Below are positions 36,122 through 44,535 of a DNA stretch of 64,000 nucleotides, piece by piece. The number at the start of each line of letters is the position of its first letter. Within the stretch, counting starts at the first letter, position 1. Origin of the DNA: DATNPX01 sp036702975 (lineage in GTDB: Bacteria > Cyanobacteriota > Vampirovibrionia > Obscuribacterales > Obscuribacteraceae); NCBI GenBank assembly GCA_036702975.1, contig DATNPX010000043.1, positions 62,001 to 126,000 on the forward strand, written 5' to 3'. The notes beneath the pieces are model-generated. The model was not told where the DNA came from. It searched no databases and was given only the letters and a program-made list of their open reading frames with translations. Made by a program: the position numbers and the translations under genes.

Positions 36122-38041
36122 CTATTTTTTTTGCCCGACGTTAAACCTTGTTTTCAGCAATTCCGAGAAATCTTGTCGGATATTCGGACACTCTTTGAGG
36201 CTTAGTTGCTTTAGTGCTGGAACGGCCTGGCAGAGCTCAATGATTGCGGGTTGAGTCACCAGAGTAGACTCCAGAGCTAACGATTGTAGAGTTTTGACGT
36301 GCGCCAATGATTTAAGGCCGGCATCGGTAATTTTTGTTCTGTTCAATGAGAGCTCAACGAGCGACTTGCCTTCCATGCACTGCAATCCCTTGTCGCTGAT
36401 TCGCCGGCAGTCGTTCAAGGAGAGGCTGGCGATACGTGAATTCTTCATAACGTTCTCGAGTGCCGCATCAGTTATCGGGGTTCCATCTAAAGACAACCAG
36501 TATAGGTTTTTCATGCGGGCAAATGATTGTGCGCCACCGCTCGTCAGTTTGGCCGAGCGAACCTCGAGATGCACAAGCCTAGGACATTGTTCCAGCAGTT
36601 TTACACCCGTGTCGTCAACGGACGAACCTATGAAAACAATCTCTGCGAGGTTGGAGCTGTGCGTGAGATGTCGGAGCGACTGGTTGTCGAAGGATCCATG
36701 TTCTATTTTGAGTATGCGAATCCATTGTGTATTGCCAATCTGTCGGAAGTCTTCGTCGCTAATCTGACTTTCTCTACCTCTGCTTCCAAGCTTCAAGCAA
36801 TAGTCGCTGGTTGGCTTGAGAAGTAGTCTTTTTAGTGCGTCTCCTTTTACTTCTTCTTGCTTCTCGTCGAGTATCTCTGATGGAAGCAGGCTTTTGGCTA
36901 AAATCCTGGGGGGACCGGGCGGATTCTGGGTATTAGCGTTTCGCTTTTCCTCCTGTTCGCGCAGTTGGGCGGACAGCACATAGTAGGTTGAAAGTGAACC
37001 AAGGCTGGTAAAGACAATTGTTACTGCCAGCGTGAGGGAGGCAAGAAATCGATACGACAGTTGAACCGAATCGGCAGCACCGGCAAATTCTAACTTAGAG
37101 GTGGTTGCGACAGTGGAGTTGAGAGAAGAATGTTGTGAAGAAGCCTCCTGCAGCATAGCTAATTCGTGGGCTACCGTGTTCAAGCTTTCGTATCTTTTTT
37201 CTGGTGCTTTTGCGAGCATGCGACTAACAATCGCTTCCAACTGATGCGGATATGTTCCACCAAGAGAGCCTTCTTTGAGTGTCGGTGGCGGTGCATTTTG
37301 ATGCTGCAGCAGTGTATTTAACGCGTTGTCGCCGACAAAGGGCGGTGTGCCAGTGAGTGTTTCAAACATCACGCAACCGAGCGAATAAATATCGCTTCGA
37401 TGATCGATTTTCCCCCCGCTGCATTGCTCAGGACTCATGTAGGCTGGACTGCCGAAAATCTCGCCAGTACGCGTAAGTGCTTGTAACTCGCTATCGCCTC
37501 TATGCGTGAATTTTGCTAAGCCGAAGTCTACCAATTTGATACTACTTTCGGTGCCAATCGGCACTCCTCTTGGCAGCATGATGTTGCTCGGTTTGATGTC
37601 TCTGTGAACAATCCGACATGCGTGTGCGTATGCGAGCCCCTGACATACTTGAATAAACATTGGCACGGCTTCGCTGATAGGTTGTGCTCCCTGTCTCTTG
37701 ATTCTGTCGGCTAGGGTCTCGCCGTTCACGAGTTCCATGACCAGGAAAGGTGTTTGATCTTCAAGTACGCCGAAATCGTTGACGGCGATAATATTGGGAT
37801 GTTGAAGTGCGAATGCTGCTTTTGCCTCTTGTCGAAAGCGAAGTATTACTGCTTCAGACAAGAAGTGCTTGTCTATTGTTTTTAGTGCGAACTCTTTTTT
37901 GATGAAGACCTGTTCTACTTTGTATACAAGGCCCATTCCACCGCGCCCAAGCTGCGAGAGCACGCGATAGCGGCCTCCAATCAGGTCATCGAGATTGAAC
38001 TCGCCGGACGATCTTGTCGGTCTGTCGGTCGGCTGACTCAT
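36122..38041 (-). CDS. Ser/Thr protein kinase with C-terminal leucine-rich repeats
   Basis: Residues 1-300 are a canonical Hanks kinase: LGRGGMGLVY, Lys54, HRDIKPSN with Asp148, VDFGLAK with Asp172, and SPEQCSGG. A transmembrane helix lies near 335-357. From about residue 450 there are LRR units of the cysteine-containing type (SLSLNDCRRISDKGLQCM and similar), which would be periplasmic. This is a receptor-kinase layout, with a repeat sensor outside and a kinase inside. It is monocistronic. Confidence 0.93.
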   Translation of the reverse strand: MSQPTDRPTRSSGEFNLDDLIGGRYRVLSQLGRGGMGLVYKVEQVFIKKEFALKTIDKHFLSEAVILRFRQEAKAAFALQHPNIIAVNDFGVLEDQTPFLVMELVNGETLADRIKRQGAQPISEAVPMFIQVCQGLAYAHACRIVHRDIKPSNIMLPRGVPIGTESSIKLVDFGLAKFTHRGDSELQALTRTGEIFGSPAYMSPEQCSGGKIDHRSDIYSLGCVMFETLTGTPPFVGDNALNTLLQHQNAPPPTLKEGSLGGTYPHQLEAIVSRMLAKAPEKRYESLNTVAHELAMLQEASSQHSSLNSTVATTSKLEFAGAADSVQLSYRFLASLTLAVTIVFTSLGSLSTYYVLSAQLREQEEKRNANTQNPPGPPRILAKSLLPSEILDEKQEEVKGDALKRLLLKPTSDYCLKLGSRGRESQISDEDFRQIGNTQWIRILKIEHGSFDNQSLRHLTHSSNLAEIVFIGSSVDDTGVKLLEQCPRLVHLEVRSAKLTSGGAQSFARMKNLYWLSLDGTPITDAALENVMKNSRIASLSLNDCRRISDKGLQCMEGKSLVELSLNRTKITDAGLKSLAHVKTLQSLALESTLVTQPAIIELCQAVPALKQLSLKECPNIRQDFSELLKTRFNVGQKK

Positions 38042-38220
38042 ATTTCTGGAACGGTCGTCGTCGCTTTTGTGAGAACTAATTTGTGCTGATACTGCGGTTC
38101 CTAGTCCTTATTCCCTGTTTTAGATCTGAATATTCTTGGAAATCGCCCACGGTTGGGCCGCACAGAATTTGCTGGAGTTTTAGGTCCTTCCGCCGGAGAA
38201 AATATGCTGTGTCAGTCGCT

Positions 38221-38892
38221 TCAGCGTTTGCTTTTCTTCTTCTTTAGACAGCAGGCGTTGAAGACTCGAATTAGTTCGTTGACTAAGCGCTCGGAGTCAA
38301 ACGGCAGCAAGGTCTTGCCATGCAAAACGTGCTGCTGTAGGTTGTAGTGCGCCAAAGTTCCCACGAAGATACGCGCGAAAGCATCCGGATCTTCCAGCTC
38401 TATGTCCGGATGGCTTGTTAGATAACGTGTTAATAACTCAATGCCGGGCTTTATTGTCGCTTCTGTGAAAAGCTTAGCTACCTTGGGAAACCTTCCTGAC
38501 TCGCCGATAATCGTGCGCAGGAGTCTAAGAAAGATTGTGTTTTCGGGGCGGTTGAGAAATGTATTAGCTAACGACCGCAACTTTTCTTCCGGTGAAACGC
38601 CGCACTCATCAATATCAAAAGATTGGTCGAACGTGTCGATTGTAAGCGACGCGATGGTGCTAGTGAACAATGCTTCCTTGTCCTGAAAATGGCTGTAAAT
38701 TGTTTGTTTGATGACACCAGCACGTTCTGCCACCAGATTCATACTAGTGCCCTCGTAACCGAGTTCAAGAAATGTTTCCAGAGCCGCTTTCATGATCAAG
38801 TCGCGTTTCTTCTGCGAGAAGGCCGAAAGCTCTTGGTGACAGCTTTTCAGCGGCGACGCTTTTGATGTTGGTTTCGCTTTCTTTAAGGGCAC
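38221..38892 (-). CDS. TetR-family repressor of the adjacent efflux operon
   Basis: The DNA-binding domain is at about residues 25-75 (NLVAERAGVIKQTIYSHFQDKEAL), preceded by a basic tail. It is divergent from the HlyD/ABC operon with 66 bases between the annotated starts, and a perfect palindrome lies between them. The arrangement parallels E. coli cecR and ybhGFSR. The GTG start would give a very short leader from the predicted promoter, so a downstream start is possible. Confidence 0.88.
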   Translation of the reverse strand: MPLKKAKPTSKASPLKSCHQELSAFSQKKRDLIMKAALETFLELGYEGTSMNLVAERAGVIKQTIYSHFQDKEALFTSTIASLTIDTFDQSFDIDECGVSPEEKLRSLANTFLNRPENTIFLRLLRTIIGESGRFPKVAKLFTEATIKPGIELLTRYLTSHPDIELEDPDAFARIFVGTLAHYNLQQHVLHGKTLLPFDSERLVNELIRVFNACCLKKKKSKR

Positions 38893-38909
38893 TTAAGTCC
38901 ACTAATTGT

Positions 38910-38927
38910 TCATACCAGTTGGTATGA
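38910..38927. promoter_or_regulatory. 18-bp palindromic operator between tetR and the efflux operon
   Basis: TCATACCAGTTGGTATGA has perfect 8-base arms around GT. On the minus strand TTGATA (38933-38928) and AACAAT (38910-38905) flank it with 17-base spacing; on the plus strand TATGAT (38923-38928) overlaps it. A repressor bound here would shut off both directions. Confidence 0.8.
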
Positions 38928-38958
38928 TATCAAATCGAAGGTGTCGGGGATAGACGTA

Positions 38959-40281
38959 ATGCCAAGTGGCGAGAATAGTGCCGAGAGCGATAGCGGTAAG
39001 CAGAGTGCCGATCAAAGTGGCAAGAGAACTGCTGCGAAAAATGGTGAGAAGAGCGGCAAAACATTCAATCCCAGGAGTTTAGTGATAGCTCTGATCGTGT
39101 TAGTTGCGATTGGTGTGCTGGTAACTTTTCAGTACCTGAGAAACAAGCCAGAAGGGCGCAAAGGATGGCTTCGCATCAATGGCCGTATTGAAGGCTATGA
39201 GGTAAATGTTGGCGCAAAAATTGCGGGACGCGTCGAGATGATCTCTAATCGCGAGGGTGAGGAAGTGCATCTTGGGCAACCGCTAGTTCGTCTCAGCGAT
39301 GAAGATATTCAGGCCCAGCTAAGAGGTGCGAAAGCCCGTTATGAAGAGGCTCTTGAAGCTGTAAAAGAGCAAGAGGAGCTCGTCAAAGTTTCGAAAGAGC
39401 AAGTCGAGCAGGCGAAACTGAATGTGGACCAAGCACGCCAAGACGCTGACGGTCGGATCGACCAGGCGGCAGCCAATGTGGCGACGCAAAAAGCTAACCT
39501 GGCCCAGGCGGATGCCAATCTCGTTCAAGCCAAAGCCGATCTCGAGTTGGCTCGAGTGCGCAAGCAAAGATATGACGAATTGGTTGTTAAAGGCGCTGTT
39601 ACGCAAGACGAAGACGACCAGGCTCACAGCAACTATGACAGTGCGACCGCTACTGTTGGAGCGAGAATAGCCGCGGTCAACGCTGCTCAGAAGCAAGTGA
39701 ACAGCGCAGAAGCTGCCCTGATACAAGCAAAGAGCAACGCCTTCAACCCACCCATTCGCCGCAGCCAGCAGATGGCGAACACTCGCACTGTTGCTCAGAA
39801 CGAGGCTGCGCTTGCTAGAGCGAGACATGATGTCAAAAATGCGAAAGCATCCATAGATGAAATCTCGGCGAATATTGTATATCTGAACATCAACAGCCCG
39901 ATTCACGGCGTCGTCACTGCCCGTACAGTTGAGCCAGGGGCTGTTGTGGCCGCCGGTCAAACGGTAATCTCTCTAATCAACCTAGATACTGTCTTTCTGC
40001 GCGCGTACGTTCCCGATAGCGAAATCTCGAAAGTTCGTTTGAATCAGCGCTGCTTGATCTACTACGATGCAGAGCCCAAAAAGGGCATTGCTGGCAAAGT
40101 TATTGAGATAGATCCGCAAGCTAGCTTCACGCCCGAAAACATTTATTTCCGAGATGACCGTGTCAAGCAGGTTTTCGGAATCAAGATCATGATCGACAAC
40201 CCGGCCAACTACGCTAAACCAGGCATGCCTGCAGATGCGGATATCGATATTCGAGAAGACTCAGGAGCAACAAAAGCTTGA
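38959..40281 (+). CDS. HlyD/EmrA-type membrane-fusion adaptor (YbhG-like)
   Basis: It joins an inner-membrane ABC pump to the outer-membrane channel. A transmembrane helix at about residues 36-55 follows a polar N-terminus; a lipoyl half, a coiled-coil hairpin of about 140 residues rich in Ala, Gln, Lys and Asp, and a beta-barrel half (NINSPIHGVVTARTVEPGAVV) complete the fold. ATG 38959 follows GGGGAT; a GTG at 38941 is an alternative. The double-ATPase gene overlaps its stop by four bases. Confidence 0.92.
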   Translation: MPSGENSAESDSGKQSADQSGKRTAAKNGEKSGKTFNPRSLVIALIVLVAIGVLVTFQYLRNKPEGRKGWLRINGRIEGYEVNVGAKIAGRVEMISNREGEEVHLGQPLVRLSDEDIQAQLRGAKARYEEALEAVKEQEELVKVSKEQVEQAKLNVDQARQDADGRIDQAAANVATQKANLAQADANLVQAKADLELARVRKQRYDELVVKGAVTQDEDDQAHSNYDSATATVGARIAAVNAAQKQVNSAEAALIQAKSNAFNPPIRRSQQMANTRTVAQNEAALARARHDVKNAKASIDEISANIVYLNINSPIHGVVTARTVEPGAVVAAGQTVISLINLDTVFLRAYVPDSEISKVRLNQRCLIYYDAEPKKGIAGKVIEIDPQASFTPENIYFRDDRVKQVFGIKIMIDNPANYAKPGMPADADIDIREDSGATKA

Positions 40282-42230
40282 ATGCCGTCGCCGAGCCGAA
40301 AGCTGAAACAAGCACAGTTATCGAAGTGCGTAACTTCGATAAGTTTTATGGCCCATTTCAGGCGGTCAAAAAGGTCACTTTTGACATAAAAAAAGGCGAA
40401 ATTTTTGGATTGATCGGGCCCGACGGCGCCGGCAAAACGAGCACTTTTCACGTGCTCGGTGGAGTTATGGACGCCAGTGCCGGCGAAATCTCCGTCCTGG
40501 GTGATACACCTCGCACCGCGCGTAAGAAGATAGGTTATTTAACGCAGCAGTTTTCCTTACACCTTGATTTGAGCATTCAAGAGAATCTCGCTTACAGTGC
40601 TGGTGTAAGAGAGGTGTCGGATGAGCTTTATCGGGAACGAAGCGAACGCTATCTCAAATTGATGGATCTGGCTAAGTTTCGCACCCGGCTTGCGGGGCAA
40701 CTTTCAGGCGGCATGAAGCAAAAGCTTGCGCTTTGCTGTGCACTAGTTTCAACGCCGGAGATTTTGTTGCTTGATGAACCTACGACTGGTGTCGATCCAG
40801 TGTCTCGTCGCGAGTTTTGGGATGTTCTAGCGGAAGTGGCAGCTGAAGGTGTTACGACCGCTGTCGCCACCCCTTATCTCGACGAAGCTGAACGTTGCAA
40901 TCGCGTGGCTTTGATTTATGATGGTGCGATCGCCGACATAGGCACGCCAAAAGAACTAATTAACAAGCTGCAAATGCACAGGCTGGAGATTCGTTCTCGG
41001 AAGATCGAGCAGCTTGAGGAATCGCTCACACGAGAAGTAAGCCATAATGGTGGACTCATCACGGATGTGCAAGAGTATGGCGACCGTCTAGATGTTCTGG
41101 TTGCTGATGTTGAGAAGGGTCAGCAATTGGTTGAAAAAAAAGCGACGGAGCTGAAACTAGATGTGCCGCAGGTTGAGGTTTCGGAGCCTAGTCTCGAGAA
41201 CGTTTTCGTCAGTAAGTTGAAAGCGAAAGTCGAAGGAGTTACGGAGGATTCGAAATTTGACTTCAAGGAACGGAAAGCACAGTCTGGTGCTGTAGCGATC
41301 GGCGCGAAGGACATAAACATCCATTTTGGTAGTTTCCAGGCAGTCAAGTCCGTCAGTCTGGAAGTCGGATATGGAGAGATATTCGGCTTGCTCGGCGCCA
41401 ATGGTGCTGGTAAAACGACTACGATCAAAATGTTGTGCGGACTTTTGACTCCATCTGCTGGAAGCATGACGTTGGCGGGAGCGAAGAGCGACTTGCGCAG
41501 TTCGGGCCTGCGGAAAAGAATCGGATACATGAGCCAGAAGTTCACACTCTATGACGATCTCAGTATTCAGGAGAATCTGGAGTTTTACTGCGGCGTTTAT
41601 GAAGTGCCACGTGCTGAACGGCGAAAGAAGATGAACTGGGTGCTCGAGTCATGCGGGTTGCAGGGGCAAGAAAAACTATTGACGAAATCTTTGCCAGGCG
41701 GTTGGAAGCAACGTTTGTCCTTTGGTGCGTCTGTGATGCATCAACCCGAGATACTCTTTCTCGATGAACCGACATCCGGCGTTGACCCTTTGGCGAGGCG
41801 AGAATTATGGAGGCAGATTCGGCAGTTCGCTCGTAACGGAACAGCAGTTCTTGTCACCACTCACTTCCTTGAAGAGGCGGAGCACTGCCAGAAGCTTGCC
41901 TTCATGGTGGCAGGTGAGATAGTTGCTCAGGGCACGCCGTCTGAGATTAAAGGGTCTCAACCCGGCAAGCTTATCCTGTTAGCTACAGACAATACGCAAG
42001 CAGCCGCGCAAGCTGTGCGACAGAAGTTAGATGCATGGAAGGTCGCGATTTTTGCAGATAGCCTGCATTTGAATCTGGAAAATCCTGATAAAGAGTTGCC
42101 TGCTATCAATGATGTTTTGAAGCAAAACAAAATCAAAATTTTGAACGAAAGAGAGATTCCGTTTTCTCTTGAGGATGCGTTCATCGGCATTGTGCAGAGA
42201 GCTAGCGGCAAAGCCGGGAGTGCGGCATGA
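40278..42230 (+). CDS. ABC transporter with two fused ATPase domains (YbhF-like)
   Basis: Two nucleotide-binding domains lie in one chain. The first has Walker A GPDGAGKTS, signature LSGGMKQKLAL and Walker B LLLDEPTTGVDP; the second has GANGAGKTT, LPGGWKQRLSF and LFLDEPTSGVDP. The altered second signature is usual for YbhF relatives. The TTG start at 40278 overlaps the adaptor stop (TTGA) and AGGAG lies eleven bases before it. It powers the two ABC-2 permeases that follow. Confidence 0.94.
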   Translation: MNAVAEPKAETSTVIEVRNFDKFYGPFQAVKKVTFDIKKGEIFGLIGPDGAGKTSTFHVLGGVMDASAGEISVLGDTPRTARKKIGYLTQQFSLHLDLSIQENLAYSAGVREVSDELYRERSERYLKLMDLAKFRTRLAGQLSGGMKQKLALCCALVSTPEILLLDEPTTGVDPVSRREFWDVLAEVAAEGVTTAVATPYLDEAERCNRVALIYDGAIADIGTPKELINKLQMHRLEIRSRKIEQLEESLTREVSHNGGLITDVQEYGDRLDVLVADVEKGQQLVEKKATELKLDVPQVEVSEPSLENVFVSKLKAKVEGVTEDSKFDFKERKAQSGAVAIGAKDINIHFGSFQAVKSVSLEVGYGEIFGLLGANGAGKTTTIKMLCGLLTPSAGSMTLAGAKSDLRSSGLRKRIGYMSQKFTLYDDLSIQENLEFYCGVYEVPRAERRKKMNWVLESCGLQGQEKLLTKSLPGGWKQRLSFGASVMHQPEILFLDEPTSGVDPLARRELWRQIRQFARNGTAVLVTTHFLEEAEHCQKLAFMVAGEIVAQGTPSEIKGSQPGKLILLATDNTQAAAQAVRQKLDAWKVAIFADSLHLNLENPDKELPAINDVLKQNKIKILNEREIPFSLEDAFIGIVQRASGKAGSAA

Positions 42231-43333
42231 AGAAAGTTCTGGCACAATGCAAGAAAGAGTTAGCGCAGTTTGTTAGAGACAAACTAACAGTAGCTCTCGC
42301 TTTTGTTTTGCCGATTCTGAGCCTCTTATTGTTTGGTTTTGGTGTGCGTCTGGAAATTAAGCACATTCCGCTCGTGGTGCAGAATTTCGACAGCGGTCTT
42401 ATGGCGTATGACCTCATGGATAGGCTTTTCGAGAATGCACAGTTTGATGCCCAAAGATGGAATGGGCCACATCCTCTCGAATACGCTCTTGACAAGGGCA
42501 TTGCCAAAGCTGGAGTAATTATCCCCCCTGATTTCTCTAGAAACTTACGGCAAGGTCACACAGCAAGGGTGCAGGTCTTTGTCGATGCTACCGATGTAAA
42601 CAATGCACGCGTTATGAAGAATGGCGTAATCGGTACTATTAATGGCTTTCTTGAAGCTAATAGGCTAACGTCGTCTGATTTGCCCGTTAAGGCTGACATT
42701 CGGTTGTGGTTCAATCCCGGCCGAAAGGAGTCACTATATGTAGTGCCCGGCGCTCTTGCTGTCGTGCTATGGATCTATCCTAGTTTGCTTGCGGCACTGG
42801 CGATGGTTCGTGAAAAAGAATCCGGAACTATCCTCCAGGTCTATGCTTCAAGTATCACGGCTGCTGAATTTTTGGGTGGCAAGATACTCGCCTATTTAGT
42901 TATCGGATTGGCTATGGCATTGTTCTTGATTGTCAGTGCCAATCTCTGTTTTGACGTCTGGTTTGTTGGTGATCCGACCCCATATATCCTGGGACTCCTC
43001 CTTTTCTTGTTTAGTTCAGTCAGCTTCGGCACCATGATTGGAACGCGTATGAACACTCAGAGTTCAGCGGTGCAGGCCGTAGCGACCGGCGGATTTACTA
43101 CGGCATTATTGCTGTCTGGCTATCTCTATCCAATCAGAAATGTAGTCTATCCTCTCTCGCTGCTTACTGTGCTCGTACCTGCACGTTGGTTTGTGCAGCT
43201 CTCAAGAGATTCATTTGTGAGAGGCGCAGGTTGGGGCTACGACTGGTATCTGCCTATTATTCTCGCGCTGGGTGGTTTGTTTTTCTTCCGCAATGCTTAT
43301 CACAATATGAGCAAGATGCAGCTCAAGGTTTGA
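42227..43333 (+). CDS. ABC-2 type permease, first of two
   Basis: The 368-residue protein has an N-terminal helix, a periplasmic domain of about 150 residues and five C-terminal helices, as in YbhS/YhhJ-type ABC-2 permeases. VREKESGTILQVYASSITAAEFLGGK is the conserved cytoplasmic segment before the helical bundle. It overlaps the ATPase gene as ATGA and likely dimerises with the next gene product. Confidence 0.92.
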   Translation: MKKVLAQCKKELAQFVRDKLTVALAFVLPILSLLLFGFGVRLEIKHIPLVVQNFDSGLMAYDLMDRLFENAQFDAQRWNGPHPLEYALDKGIAKAGVIIPPDFSRNLRQGHTARVQVFVDATDVNNARVMKNGVIGTINGFLEANRLTSSDLPVKADIRLWFNPGRKESLYVVPGALAVVLWIYPSLLAALAMVREKESGTILQVYASSITAAEFLGGKILAYLVIGLAMALFLIVSANLCFDVWFVGDPTPYILGLLLFLFSSVSFGTMIGTRMNTQSSAVQAVATGGFTTALLLSGYLYPIRNVVYPLSLLTVLVPARWFVQLSRDSFVRGAGWGYDWYLPIILALGGLFFFRNAYHNMSKMQLKV

Positions 43334-43342
43334 CGGTGAAGT

Positions 43343-44533
43343 ATGGGCAATGAGCGTCCGAACATTTTGCTGGCAGCCCTGGAGACCTTGTTTGGTAGCC
43401 GTCTTGTTGCGCTTATGCTCAAGGAAACCAGGCAGATTTTGCGCGATAAGCAGCAGCTTTTTCTGTTGATGTTTCCTCCTATTGTGCAGATTTGTCTTTA
43501 CGGATTTGCTCTAAGCCCCGATGTTCAAGACCTGCGTTTAGCAATTGATGATGAGTGCAAAAGCTATAAGAGCAGGGAGTTGACGTCGGCGCTTGTGGAA
43601 AATCGCGTGTTTAAGATCGCCGGTGTTCCCGCCATGCAGGGCGACAACAGCCCTTCGCCGACGAGAGATTATGCATCGTTGATGAAAGGCATCGAGCGTG
43701 GAAACATTGATGCCGGTGTTGTAATTCCTCCGGATTTCGACCGCAAGATAAGTCAAGGACATCAAGGTCATGTGCAGTTGGTAATTGACGCCGTCGATGC
43801 CAATACTGCTGGAATCACCCAAGGCTACGCAACCCAGATGATCCAATCATTTGCACGTTTGCTAGACCGGACCACGCAGCGACGGCCAAGACCAGTAGTG
43901 AGCCAGGTGACATACGCATACAATCCGGGATTGATATCATCGTGGTTCTTTGTACCGGGTGTGCTTGGTCTCGTACTGACGTTGACAGGTAGCCTGGTCT
44001 CTTCAGTGACGCTGGTTAAGGAGAAAGACTCAGGAACTCTCGAGCAGCTGCTTATGACTCCTGCAGAATCGTGGGAGATTTTGGTCGCAAAGATCGTACC
44101 GTTGTTGATCATGCTTAACGGAACTGTGCTTCTTGCTCTGAGTGTGGGGCGTACGATGTTCAATTTGCCGTTCCGTGGCAACTTTTTTACCTACATGTTT
44201 GTGTCGATGATCTACATATTTGTCGTTATTTCAATCGGTATTATTCTTGCCACTATCTCGAAAAACCAGAGGCAAGCTATTCTTACATCGTTTTTCTTCA
44301 ACTTGCCGTTGATTCAGTTATCCGGCGCTCTTTCACCGATTGAGAGTATGCCTGATTTCTTTAGATATTTGACATACCTCAACCCGCTCCGGTACTACGT
44401 TCAGTGCATAAGAAATATCTTGCTGAAGGGTGTCGGATTGGACGTCATGTGGAGAGACGTTCTGGTACTGGCAGCGGTGGCGATATTTTTATTACTTTCG
44501 AGCGCCGCGCGATTTAGGAAACAATTGAGTTAG
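43343..44533 (+). CDS. ABC-2 type permease, second of two
   Basis: A 396-residue YbhR-like protein with the same topology as its neighbour, including VKEKDSGTLEQLLMTPAES and the late LIQLSGALSPIESMP segment. It begins nine bases after the first permease and ends two bases before the TolC gene. Together the two form the membrane pore of the pump. Confidence 0.92.
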   Translation: MGNERPNILLAALETLFGSRLVALMLKETRQILRDKQQLFLLMFPPIVQICLYGFALSPDVQDLRLAIDDECKSYKSRELTSALVENRVFKIAGVPAMQGDNSPSPTRDYASLMKGIERGNIDAGVVIPPDFDRKISQGHQGHVQLVIDAVDANTAGITQGYATQMIQSFARLLDRTTQRRPRPVVSQVTYAYNPGLISSWFFVPGVLGLVLTLTGSLVSSVTLVKEKDSGTLEQLLMTPAESWEILVAKIVPLLIMLNGTVLLALSVGRTMFNLPFRGNFFTYMFVSMIYIFVVISIGIILATISKNQRQAILTSFFFNLPLIQLSGALSPIESMPDFFRYLTYLNPLRYYVQCIRNILLKGVGLDVMWRDVLVLAAVAIFLLLSSAARFRKQLS

Positions 44534-44535
44534 CC

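Noticed and set aside
41690..41720. Degenerate ABC signature (LPGGW) in the second ATPase domain
   Set aside because: This is the normal form for YbhF-type double ATPases, not a defect.
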